Shown piece by piece: positions 28,165 to 36,052 of a stretch of 64,000 nt of DNA (positions are counted from its first letter, which is position 1; each line of letters opens with the position of its first letter). Source of the DNA: Cytophagales bacterium CG12_big_fil_rev_8_21_14_0_65_40_12 (lineage in GTDB: Bacteria > Bacteroidota > Bacteroidia > Cytophagales > Cyclobacteriaceae); assembly GCA_002786855.1 (NCBI GenBank), contig PCUU01000015.1, forward strand, positions 42,308-106,307. The letters run 5' to 3'. The position numbers and the translations under genes are program-made. A model generated the notes under the pieces. It was not told the DNA's origin. It did no database searches and worked only from the letters and a program-made list of their open reading frames with translations.

Positions 28165-29187
28165 ATGTTCGGAATAAAACACATCAAATTTGACTCAATG
28201 ACTTACGTTCTTCACTTCAAGAACGGAAACATTCTAAGAGAAGGTCGTGGACTTTCATTTTTTTACTTTGCCCCAAACAGCTCAATTGCTGCTATTCCAA
28301 TGGGAAGTAATGACCTACCTTTTATTTTCAACGAATCGACAAACGACTATCAAACGGTTAACATTCAAGGACAGATAAGCTACAAAATCAGTGATCCCAA
28401 AATCCTTGCAGACGTTTTGGACTTCACAGTAAACGACAATGGACAATACAAAAAAAACGACATTGAAAAACTAAATCAACGAATCATCAATGAAGCACAA
28501 ACAGCAACTTCTTCATTTATTCACGAGATAAAATTGAAAGATGCAATTCGTTCAGCAAAGTCAATCGAAGAAAGAATTTTAGAAGGTCTAAAATCATCTC
28601 AAGCCATTGCAATGCTTGGCATTGATATTTTAGGAGCAAATATTTTGGGTATTCAAGCAACGCCTGAAATGTCAAGAGCTTTGGAAACTGAAACAAGAGA
28701 AAAACTGCAACAAGAAGCCGACCAAGCAATTTATGAACGTAGAAATTTTGCAGTAGAACAAGAGAGAAAAATAAAAGAAACAGAGCTTAACACAGAAATT
28801 GCGGTTGAAGAAAAACAAAAGCAAATCGCTGAAAAGAAAATGGAATCCGAAGTTCAAAAATCGGACAACGACCGCAAACTGCGTGAAATGAAATTGGCAG
28901 CAGACATTGCAGTTGAGAATCAAAGAAAACTACTCATAGAACAAAAAACAGCAAACGACAAAAAAGAAGCGGAAACACAAGGTTACGTTATTGAAACAAC
29001 TTTGAAACCATACAAAGACATTGATTGGAAAACTTTAACAGCTCTGAACAACAACCCTGATCCCAAATTTAATATCTCACTTGCATTTAGAGAACTTGCC
29101 GAGAATGCAGGCAAAATTGGCAATCTTAATATTAGCCCTGAATTGTTAGACACCTTGCTTAACGACAAGAGAGAGAATAAAAAATGA
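28165..29187 (+). CDS. SPFH/band-7 domain protein
   Basis: Stomatin-prohibitin-flotillin-HflK/C type protein. Residues about 1-165 form the band-7 fold (FGIKHIKFDSMTYVLHFKNG, then VNIQGQISYKISDPKILADV). Residues about 175-290 are a long charged coiled coil rich in Glu, Lys and Gln. No N-terminal membrane helix is obvious, so membrane association may be peripheral. Its last codons overlap the start of the NAD-kinase-like gene (ATGA), so the two are translationally coupled. The pair is AT-richer than its neighbours and sits in the cassette-like region. This SPFH-kinase pairing is one I associate with other bacterial genomes, but no function is known to me. Confidence 0.88.
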   Translation: MFGIKHIKFDSMTYVLHFKNGNILREGRGLSFFYFAPNSSIAAIPMGSNDLPFIFNESTNDYQTVNIQGQISYKISDPKILADVLDFTVNDNGQYKKNDIEKLNQRIINEAQTATSSFIHEIKLKDAIRSAKSIEERILEGLKSSQAIAMLGIDILGANILGIQATPEMSRALETETREKLQQEADQAIYERRNFAVEQERKIKETELNTEIAVEEKQKQIAEKKMESEVQKSDNDRKLREMKLAADIAVENQRKLLIEQKTANDKKEAETQGYVIETTLKPYKDIDWKTLTALNNNPDPKFNISLAFRELAENAGKIGNLNISPELLDTLLNDKRENKK

Positions 29188-30104
29188 GTTTTGAATACGC
29201 CATAATTGTAAAGAATAAAACAAGACTTGAATCTTTGATCGAACGCTTCAATACAAAGGCTCAAGCTAAATTTTATATTGAAAGTCTTGGTGGTAATTTT
29301 GACGATTATGAATTAGAACACGAAATTTTTCATAATTCTTTAAACTCCTTACAGACACAACTTTCACGAGTGGTTAAAAACAAAACTGTTGAGAGAGTTT
29401 ATTTACCATCATTCATTTTTTCTGAAAAAAACTTAATAGTTGTCATCGGACAAGATGGACTAGTGGCTAATACTGCAAAATATTCTAAAGGTTGCCCAAT
29501 AGTCGCAGTAAATCCCGACAAAGAGAGATATGATGGAGTTCTTTTACCATTTGACACTTCTGACTTTGTGGGTGGCGTGGAAAATGTTTTGAGCAATCAA
29601 TATCAATCAAAAACAATGCGGTTTGCAGAAGCAAAACTCAATGACGGGCAAAGACTTTTAGCTTTTAATGACCTTTTTATTGGTGCTTCTTCTCATATTT
29701 CTGCACGTTACAAAATCTCATTTAATCAAAACACGGAAGAACATTCTTCAAGCGGACTTATTATTTCAACACCAGCGGGTTCGACAGGTTGGTTAAGTTC
29801 AATTTTCAATATGGCTTATGGAGTAACAAGTATGTTTGAAAAAAATCTAAAACCTAAAAGACCAAAATTAAAAGACAACCAATTGCTTTTTGCAGTTAGG
29901 GAACCATTTCAAAGCATCAGAACACAGACAGGAATAACCGCAGGAATTATAAAAAACCAAAACCACTTGACAATCGAATCACTTATGCCGACAAGTGGAG
30001 TAATATTTAGTGACGGAATAGAAACTGACTTTTTGAAGTTTAACAGTGGCTCGATTGCGACCATTGGAATTGCACCTGAGACAGCTAAAATAGTGACGAA
30101 ATGA
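29184..30104 (+). CDS. NAD-kinase-like protein (ATP-NAD kinase superfamily)
   Basis: The 306-aa protein has the two signature blocks of the NAD kinase fold: GQDGLVAN at residue 89, in place of the canonical GGDGT, and SGLIISTPAGSTGW at residues 190-203, corresponding to the conserved glycine/threonine-rich block. NDLFIG (canonical NE motif) has Asp in place of Glu. The departures suggest a subgroup with a changed substrate, often labelled sugar or NAD kinase. It shares a 4-bp overlap with the SPFH gene. Whether it phosphorylates NAD, NADH or another nucleotide is not determined. Confidence 0.82.
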   Translation: MSFEYAIIVKNKTRLESLIERFNTKAQAKFYIESLGGNFDDYELEHEIFHNSLNSLQTQLSRVVKNKTVERVYLPSFIFSEKNLIVVIGQDGLVANTAKYSKGCPIVAVNPDKERYDGVLLPFDTSDFVGGVENVLSNQYQSKTMRFAEAKLNDGQRLLAFNDLFIGASSHISARYKISFNQNTEEHSSSGLIISTPAGSTGWLSSIFNMAYGVTSMFEKNLKPKRPKLKDNQLLFAVREPFQSIRTQTGITAGIIKNQNHLTIESLMPTSGVIFSDGIETDFLKFNSGSIATIGIAPETAKIVTK

Positions 30105-30268
30105 AAAGAAAAACGAGCCATGACACGAGTTTTGCAAAATGGCGGGTTTCGTGCTCCGTAGGACAGGAAAGTGGCAAATTTGAAGTTCAGTTCTTCGTAG
30201 GAAGTTCATTGGTAAAAAGCCTTGCCTGCGTATAACTGAGAACCGTTATAAGCCATTTTAGGACGACA
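30105..30268. other. Non-coding spacer with TATAAC-N8-GTTATA dyad
   Basis: 164 bp between two unrelated accessory genes. It contains short palindromes (CACGA/TCGTG within 30120-30160), a direct repeat GAAGTTCA, and near its right end the exact dyad TATAAC tgagaacc GTTATA (30231-30250), followed by AGCCATTTTAGGACGAC. The right end resembles 27987-28009. It is interpreted as a cassette boundary. No promoter for the next gene is obvious. Confidence 0.5.
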
Positions 30269-30273
30269 AAGAA

Positions 30274-31023
30274 ATGACAAAAGCAAGACCAAATAAACGA
30301 AAAGATAACAGAAATAAAGTGACACTTTCTAAGTTGACTTTTCACGAACTCGACTGGTTAGAATATATTACAATGGGTCTTGGATTTTGGTTTTTGTTTT
30401 ATCCAAGACCTTACGACATTCTTTTTACTGCATTACTATGTATGCCTATCCTTGGGCTTATCCTCAATGGTATTACAGGTAGACCAAGTATTGCAAGTCT
30501 TGTTGAGATCTCAAAAGATGATAATGGTCGCGATAAATATGATGTGGCAGACTTTATCGATTTTGCCGCTTGGATAATTTTGCTTAGAGTTCTACTTGAC
30601 TATGAATTTGAGAGCTTTAACAGTATGATTATACCCGGGACAATTGCATTTGCACTTATGCTTGTTATTCTATTTTCAACGCACAAGGTGATTGACAACA
30701 CAACGAAAAGCAAAACTTGGATTTACCTATCCCTTATTTTCAATGTTTTTTTATATAGCTACGCAGGAACATACGGAGTAAACTGTGTTTATGACGAATC
30801 TGAACCGCAAGTTTATGAAACAGAAGTAGTTGATAAAAGAATAAGCAAAGGAAGAAGAGGGCGTAAAACATATTACGTTAAAGTTAATCCTTGGGGAAAT
30901 CATTATGACAAAGAGAAAATATCGGTTGCAAGTAGTCAATATGACGAAATTCAAATAGGGCAAACAATAAAGATTGACCTAAAAAAAGGACTTTTTAATA
31001 TACCGTGGTATTATATAGAATGA
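30274..31023 (+). CDS. Hypothetical membrane protein, accessory
   Basis: Not recognised by name. The basic N-terminus (MTKARPNKRKDNRNK) is cytoplasmic, and about five hydrophobic helices follow (for example LGFWFLFYP, ILFTALLCMPILGLIL, FALMLVILF and LSLIFNVFLY). A C-terminal soluble domain (about residues 185-249) contains 'VDKRISKGRRGRKTYYVKV' and ends IPWYYIE; this looks like a small beta barrel of the DUF3592-like kind, which is a resemblance only. It stands alone between two spacers, as a single-gene cassette would. Confidence 0.7.
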   Translation: MTKARPNKRKDNRNKVTLSKLTFHELDWLEYITMGLGFWFLFYPRPYDILFTALLCMPILGLILNGITGRPSIASLVEISKDDNGRDKYDVADFIDFAAWIILLRVLLDYEFESFNSMIIPGTIAFALMLVILFSTHKVIDNTTKSKTWIYLSLIFNVFLYSYAGTYGVNCVYDESEPQVYETEVVDKRISKGRRGRKTYYVKVNPWGNHYDKEKISVASSQYDEIQIGQTIKIDLKKGLFNIPWYYIE

Positions 31024-31045
31024 CAATAGAAAAAGAAAAAACTGC

Positions 31046-31200
31046 TTATAACAGCACCTACCCAAAGCTGACGGTCTCCTGAAAAAATCGGGATTAAATC
31101 AAGCGTTGTGCTTCTATCAAAGTTTGTGCTTGGTTGATATTAACGTGCTTCGAAAAGCCATACTGCTGCAAGTGGCAAACCGTTAGTGCTCATTGTAGAA
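31046..31200. repeat. Cassette-type spacer repeat, copy 1
   Basis: Starts TATAACAGCACCTACCC at 31047 and ends near ACCGTTAGTGCTC (about 31178-31190). The first ~105 bp (to about 31151) match copy 2 at 32763-32889, including GAAAAAATCGGGATT and ATCAAAGTTTGTGCTTGG. It contains a hairpin TCCTGA aaaaa TCGGGA. The outer ends give TAAC ... GTTA, the polarity of an integron attC site, but the consensus core motifs are not met exactly. Confidence 0.7.
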
Positions 31201-31266
31201 AATCCGAACTAAATGGCATTAGGAAAAAAACTAAATTAGTGGCTTGTAAATTATTGACTATCTGTT

Positions 31267-32602
31267 GTGAGATCAGAATCGCAAAATATTGAATTCAAAG
31301 TAACCTGGAGAGACGAATACGTGAAATGGATTTGTGGTTTTGCAAATGCCTATGGCGGAACTATTTTTATCGGTAAAGACGATACAGGAAATGTAAACGA
31401 CTTGAGAGATGCTAAAAAATTAATGGAAGAAATCCCTAACAAAGTCAGAGATACTTTGGGGATTTTGGTTGATGTTAATTTGATCCAAACCGACCATGGG
31501 AAATTTATTGAAATTCATGTTGAGCAATATCCATATCCCGTCAATTACAAGGGACAATATCATTACAGAAGTGGGAGCACCAAACAGGAATTAAAGGGGG
31601 GCGGCACTTGATAAGTTTCTCCTTCAGAAAAAAGGAAAAAGATGGGACGGAGTTCCTGTTCTGAACGTTTCAACAAATGACCTTAAGCAAGAAACATTTA
31701 TTTTTTTTCGCAAAAGAGCTTTCAGAAGCCAAAGAATGGATGAAGAAAGTTTAGCCGACAGTAACGAGCATCTGATTGAGAATCTTCAACTCAAAGAAGG
31801 TGAATTTCTTAAGCGTGCGTCTATCCTGCTTTTTCATAAAAATCCCGAAAAGTATATAACAGGGTCTTACATAAAAATTGGATTTTTTGAGAGTGACAGC
31901 GATTTGAGATATCAAGACGAAATTCACGGAAATCTTTTTGAACAAATTGAAAAGACCACAGCGTTACTTTTTACAAAATACATCAAGGCTTTGATAAGCT
32001 ATGAAGGATTGAATCGTGTCGAAACTTACGAGTATCCCAAAGAAGCAATCAGGGAAGCATTGCTAAATGCTGTGGCCCATAAAGACTATTCGGGTGATGT
32101 TCCAATTCAAATCAGCGTTTACAAAGACAAGTTAATGATTTGGAACGAAGGTCAACTTCCTGAAAATTGGACCATTGAAACGCTTTTGGACAAGCACTCT
32201 TCAAAGCCATTCAATCCAGATATTGCAAATGCACTTTTTCGCAGCGGATACATTGAATCTTGGGGCCGTGGTATTTCTAAAATGACAGAGCAGTGCTTTA
32301 AATTTGGACTTCCTGCACCTTTATTCTTTTTTAGAAGTTCGGGTTTTTGGGTAGAATTTAGAAAGGACATTTATAACCATGACCAACTTAAAGACCTTGG
32401 ACTTAATGAACGGCAGATTAAGGCTGTGCTTTTCGTGAAAGAGAATGTAAAAATCTTCAATAGTGATTATCAAAAAATCAATGATTGCTCAAGAAATACT
32501 GCGAGTAACGATTTAGCAGAGTTGGTGGTAAAAGGGCTGTTTTTACCAAGTGGTCAAAAAGGGGCAGGCGCTTTTTATACGTTGAAGGGTATTGCACAAT
32601 AA
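31267..32602 (+). pseudogene. AlbA/Schlafen-type ATP-binding regulator with one-base frameshift
   Basis: Starting at a GTG (31267), the first frame encodes the AlbA-type domain, 'NIEFKVTWRDEYVKWICG', then GGTIFIGKDDTG, and stops after ELKGGGT. A run of six G at 31596-31601 is one base too long: with five G the reading becomes ELKGAALDKF, and the second frame continues uninterrupted from 31607 through a GHKL-like ATP-binding segment (EAIREALLNAVAHKDYS) and a C-terminal winged helix to 32602. The gene is thus broken, phase-variable, or carries a sequencing error. It is flanked by the two copies of the spacer repeat. Confidence 0.85.
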
Positions 32603-32762
32603 TTGCCCAAATTGCACAAAGAAAACTGCTGGGAGAGGCCTTACTGACCAAGTAGATAGAAAATGGAGAAGTTGGAGCAGGTACAATCTATGTTTTATTG
32701 GCTCGATTGGGTCATAGATCAATACAAATTGTGAAGAAAATGGGCAGAGAGGAACAACGAAG
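32603..32762 (+). other. Region after AlbA-type gene with possible coding remnant
   Basis: 160 bp with no start codon-led gene. One frame reads IENGEVGAGTIYVL and then LARLGHRSIQIVKKMG, in the same orientation. This resembles the GAGAFYTL end of the preceding protein, so it may be the decayed C-terminus of a second copy, but the match is short and unproven. With the repeat at 32763-32889 and the plain stretch to 33003 it makes up a 401-bp interval without a gene. Confidence 0.3.
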
Positions 32763-32889
32763 GTATAACAGCACCTACCCAAAAGTGGCGGTTTCCCGAA
32801 AAAATCGGGATTAAATCAAGCTTTCCCGCTAAGGTGGGGCAAGTTGTGTTGCTATCAAAGTTTGTGCTTGGTTGACAGTTTAGTACTTC
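32763..32889. repeat. Cassette-type spacer repeat, copy 2
   Basis: Begins TATAACAGCACCTACCC at 32764. It matches copy 1 (31047) except for about 22 extra bases in the middle (CCCGCTAAGGTGGGGCAAG). The hairpin here is perfect: TCCCGA aaaaa TCGGGA. Similarity ends near 32889. The right half, 32890-33003, lacks a clear GTTA end and shows nothing further before the globin stop. Confidence 0.7.
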
Positions 32890-33003
32890 TAAATCCGCCC
32901 GAATATTTTTGAAAAATGCTGAGTATTAGCGTGTGGCCTGTTGGTGAAGAACCTTAACAGAAGCGAGAGGGGTGTAAAAGGAAGAATGCCAGGAATTTAA
33001 CTT

Positions 33004-33378
33004 TCACCTATTCACCATATGCTGGGCTGCGCCATAGACATATTCCCAAAAGGCATCTTTAACGGGTTCGGGGAAAGTGGCTTTTTCCAGAGCAACATGC
33101 ATATGCTTTAGCCAATGGGTAGCTTCATCTGTTCCAATCTTCCATTGAAAATGCCTGCGCCTGAGCATTGGATGTCCACGTTCGTCTGTATAGGTTTGCC
33201 TTCCGCCTAATGACTGAATAAAGAAAAGCTTCAAGCGGTTTTTGGCAGGCAATAGATTTTCGGGATACATTTTTCTGAGCAGCGGATCTTGTTCTAAATC
33301 CTCATAGAAGTCGTCTACCAATTTCATGATATTATCCTCGCCAATCAGCTCATAAAGTGTTTGCCCTGCTTCAGCCAT
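33004..33378 (-). CDS. Truncated (2-on-2) hemoglobin, group II-like
   Basis: Heme protein of 124 aa. The proximal histidine lies in the block GHPMLRRRHFQWKIG, typical of trHb group II (HbO-like), after the N-terminal LYELIGEDNIMKLVDDFY helix. Such proteins bind oxygen or nitric oxide. The start codon overlaps the last base of the PLP enzyme gene upstream, so it is the third gene of an nfeD-PLP-globin operon. Confidence 0.9.
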   Translation of the reverse strand: MAEAGQTLYELIGEDNIMKLVDDFYEDLEQDPLLRKMYPENLLPAKNRLKLFFIQSLGGRQTYTDERGHPMLRRRHFQWKIGTDEATHWLKHMHVALEKATFPEPVKDAFWEYVYGAAQHMVNR

Positions 33379-34631
33379 TACACCTTATCCAATGCTTGTG
33401 CAAAATCCTTCAATAAGTCATCGGGGTTTTCAATCCCCGTAGAAATCCTGACCATGCTAGGCGTAATCCCCACTGTCGCCCTGTCTGCCACGCTCATATT
33501 AGAGCTGCTCATGGTATAGGGGTGAGAAGTAAGCGTTTCGGTACTGCCCAAACTTACGGCCAGTTTGGCCAGTTTCACCGCATTTAAAAAGCGGAAAGCT
33601 TCTGCTTCGCCACCCACCACATCAAAGGCCAACATGGCGCCACCAGAAGTCATTTGTCTTTTATAAAGTGCGTATTGAGGGTGATGCGCATCGATATGGC
33701 CCACATAATAGACCTTAGCCACTTTCGGGTGATCCCTTAAAAAGTCAGCCAGTTTTCTGGCGTTGTTGGCTTGCTTTTCCATTCTCAAAGTAATGGTTTC
33801 TAAACTTCGGCTGATCAACCAAGAGGTCCAAGGAGAAGCCATACAGCCCAAGCCGCTGCGCAATTTTTTGATGCGACTTATCAGAGTTGCATTTCCTGAA
33901 CAAGCCCCTGCAATGATATCGCTATGCCCTCCAATATATTTGGTAGCTGAATACATAATCAGGTCAGCGCCTAAGGTAATTGGCTTTTGCCAAAGTGGCC
34001 CCATGTAAGTATTGTCTACCGCCACAATTACTTTTTGACCTTGATTTGAATACTTTGCGCCAATCCGAACCGCCATTTCAATGTCGATAAGCGAATTGGT
34101 TGGATTGGCAGGGGTTTCTACATAAATGCAGGCCAATCTATCTTTTCTAGGGTGCGCTTCGATCAATTTGGTAATCTCATTTTCTGACATTTCTGGGTCG
34201 AATGCCAAAAATTGAATATCAAACTTGGGAAGGAAGTTTTTGATAAAGGAATCTGTTCCTCCATAAATGGGGAAGGACATCAACACCAAATCGCCTGACT
34301 TACAAATTTCTAATAATGAGGTGGTAATTGCCGCCATGCCACTTTCGAAAAATGCTGATTCTTCCGATTCATCGAGCAGCGAAAGTCTTTTTTCGGCAGT
34401 CACCAAATTGGGGTGATTGAGCCGGGTATAGATCAAGCTTTTGTTCTTGTCTTCAGTATCACCACCGCCATATACCTTTTCGAAATAGGCTTTGCCTTCT
34501 TCCGCAGTAGAAAACTCGAAAGTTGAGGTTTGAAAAATTGGGTTTTTGATCGAATTCCTCACGAGTGAGGGATCATGTCCAAAGCTCATCATTAAGCTTT
34601 CTGGACTAAATTCATTTGAATGATCAGACAT
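33378..34631 (-). CDS. Cys/Met-metabolism PLP enzyme (methionine gamma-lyase-like)
   Basis: Fold-type I PLP enzyme of the cystathionine gamma family, 417 aa. The PLP lysine lies in MYSATKYIGGHSD; the phosphate loop is ESGMAAITT, and 'IYVETPANPTNSLIDI' is the substrate-pocket stretch. Similarity of tone is to methionine gamma-lyases, but cystathionine gamma-lyase or synthase cannot be excluded. Its start overlaps the nfeD-like gene by 8 bp and its stop shares one base with the globin start codon. Confidence 0.88.
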   Translation of the reverse strand: MSDHSNEFSPESLMMSFGHDPSLVRNSIKNPIFQTSTFEFSTAEEGKAYFEKVYGGGDTEDKNKSLIYTRLNHPNLVTAEKRLSLLDESEESAFFESGMAAITTSLLEICKSGDLVLMSFPIYGGTDSFIKNFLPKFDIQFLAFDPEMSENEITKLIEAHPRKDRLACIYVETPANPTNSLIDIEMAVRIGAKYSNQGQKVIVAVDNTYMGPLWQKPITLGADLIMYSATKYIGGHSDIIAGACSGNATLISRIKKLRSGLGCMASPWTSWLISRSLETITLRMEKQANNARKLADFLRDHPKVAKVYYVGHIDAHHPQYALYKRQMTSGGAMLAFDVVGGEAEAFRFLNAVKLAKLAVSLGSTETLTSHPYTMSSSNMSVADRATVGITPSMVRISTGIENPDDLLKDFAQALDKV

Positions 34632-35997
34632 TTGGCGTAGTTCTTACTTTTAAGGAGGTTCCTTCTTGGCTAATTACAGTTATTTTTTCGCCCTTTTCAA
34701 CATATTCTCCACGAGTGTAGGCATCATAGATCTCACCATCAATTTCTACTCGGCCGCTAGGTCTAAGAATTGAAAAGGCAGTGCCTTCTTTCCCAACCAA
34801 ATCAATCGAATAAAAGCTAGAAGTATAGCCATCTGATTTTTTTTGTTCGGTAGTAAGCGCAAATTTTTCGAACAATTTTGAATTGGTAAAGCGATAGCCC
34901 AAAGCGAAAATCAAAATCATTGCTCCGAGCATTCCTGCAAATACCACGGTGGAAGCGGTGGCCAAATCGCCCGAGAGTACATAATCAAAATTAAAGAAGT
35001 CATTGTCGATCATGATAAAGATCAAAGAGACCACAGTAAATGTAATGCCCGTAATACCAGCCACGCCAAAGCCCGGAATCACAAAGACTTCTAAGGCAAT
35101 CAAGATAATTCCGAGAAAGAGCACTGCAATTTCCCAATTGGCGGCTAATCCGCTGAGGTAATAGGGTACTAAATAAAGCACCAGGGCAACCCCAGCGGCA
35201 GCCAATGGGAAACCAACCCCCGGAGTTTGGAGTTCGAAATAGATGCCTCCAACGATAACAAGAATCAATAGGCCACTGATAAAGGGGTTGAGAAAGAAAG
35301 CGATGATTTGTTCTGAAACGGATAACTCGTATCGGATGAGCTTATAATTTTCAATCTTATTTTTTTCAAGAATGTCCTCCAAACTGGCGACTTCCATTTC
35401 GCAGAAACCATTTTTAATGGCTTCGGTACTGGTAAAGGTGATGGTTTTGCCTGCTTCGGTTACGCCTTCAATGGCAATTCGATCATCCACCATTCCTTCG
35501 GCTATTTGCGGGTCTCGTCCATTTTGTTCTGCCGTGGATCTCATGATCGACCGCATGTACGATTGATATTTGTCGGGAGCTTGGCTGCCATCTCCTCCAT
35601 TCACAACCGTGGCGGCCCCAATATTGGAACCCGGCACCATATATATACTATCGCAAGCAATTGAAATCAAAGCCCCAGCCGAGGCAGCATCATTATTAAT
35701 GAATACCCAAACTGGTTTCTCGTACTCTAAAATTCTGGTCCGAATATCGTTGGCATCGTTTACCGCGCCACCATAAGTGTCCATTTCAATGATCACGATA
35801 TCAGCATCTTCTGCGGTGGCTTGCGCCAAGGCCAAATCGACATAGCGATTCATGCGTGGATCAATGTCTGCCTTAATTTCCATCACAAAAATTTTCTTTT
35901 GTATAGGATTTTGATCTTGTTTCCACTTGGCCAAAAGGCTTACCGCCAACAAAACACTTAAGCCCAGCAGGCTAATTCTTCGTACAATTCTCAACAT
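34624..35997 (-). CDS. NfeD-like membrane serine protease
   Basis: Long-form NfeD protein, 457 aa. After one N-terminal hydrophobic segment, residues about 40-220 form a ClpP/SppA-class protease domain with the nucleophile in NDAASAGALISIACD. Four to five hydrophobic helices follow (about 235-360), and a C-terminal OB-fold (about 390-457) ends in 'EGTSLKVRTTPNV'. NfeD proteins usually work with SPFH stomatins; the SPFH gene at 28165 is 5 kb away and on the other strand, so it is not an operon partner. Confidence 0.9.
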   Translation of the reverse strand: MLRIVRRISLLGLSVLLAVSLLAKWKQDQNPIQKKIFVMEIKADIDPRMNRYVDLALAQATAEDADIVIIEMDTYGGAVNDANDIRTRILEYEKPVWVFINNDAASAGALISIACDSIYMVPGSNIGAATVVNGGDGSQAPDKYQSYMRSIMRSTAEQNGRDPQIAEGMVDDRIAIEGVTEAGKTITFTSTEAIKNGFCEMEVASLEDILEKNKIENYKLIRYELSVSEQIIAFFLNPFISGLLILVIVGGIYFELQTPGVGFPLAAAGVALVLYLVPYYLSGLAANWEIAVLFLGIILIALEVFVIPGFGVAGITGITFTVVSLIFIMIDNDFFNFDYVLSGDLATASTVVFAGMLGAMILIFALGYRFTNSKLFEKFALTTEQKKSDGYTSSFYSIDLVGKEGTAFSILRPSGRVEIDGEIYDAYTRGEYVEKGEKITVISQEGTSLKVRTTPNV

Positions 35998-36000
35998 CGC

Positions 36001-36030
36001 TTTGATTGGCCTTTGAATAGGCTATTTTTG
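36001..36030 (+). promoter_or_regulatory. Promoter of the DUF4905 gene
   Basis: TTTG (36001-36004), 18 bp, then TATTTTTG (36023-36030): a complete match to the Bacteroidota vegetative promoter. It supports the TTG start of the next gene at 36053, leaving a leader of roughly 20 nt. Confidence 0.65.
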
Positions 36031-36052
36031 TGTCAAAATACGAAGAAACGAA

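Noticed and set aside
31736..32602. Second half of the AlbA-type gene as a separate gene
   Set aside because: The frame is open back to 31607 and matches the normal middle of the protein; one extra G explains the break.
28165..33003. Prophage or transposon island
   Set aside because: No integrase, transposase, phage structural gene or terminal inverted repeats were seen; the cassette-like spacers explain the layout better.
34624..35997. NfeD-like protein as operon partner of the SPFH protein at 28165
   Set aside because: It is on the opposite strand and 5 kb away, with other genes between them.
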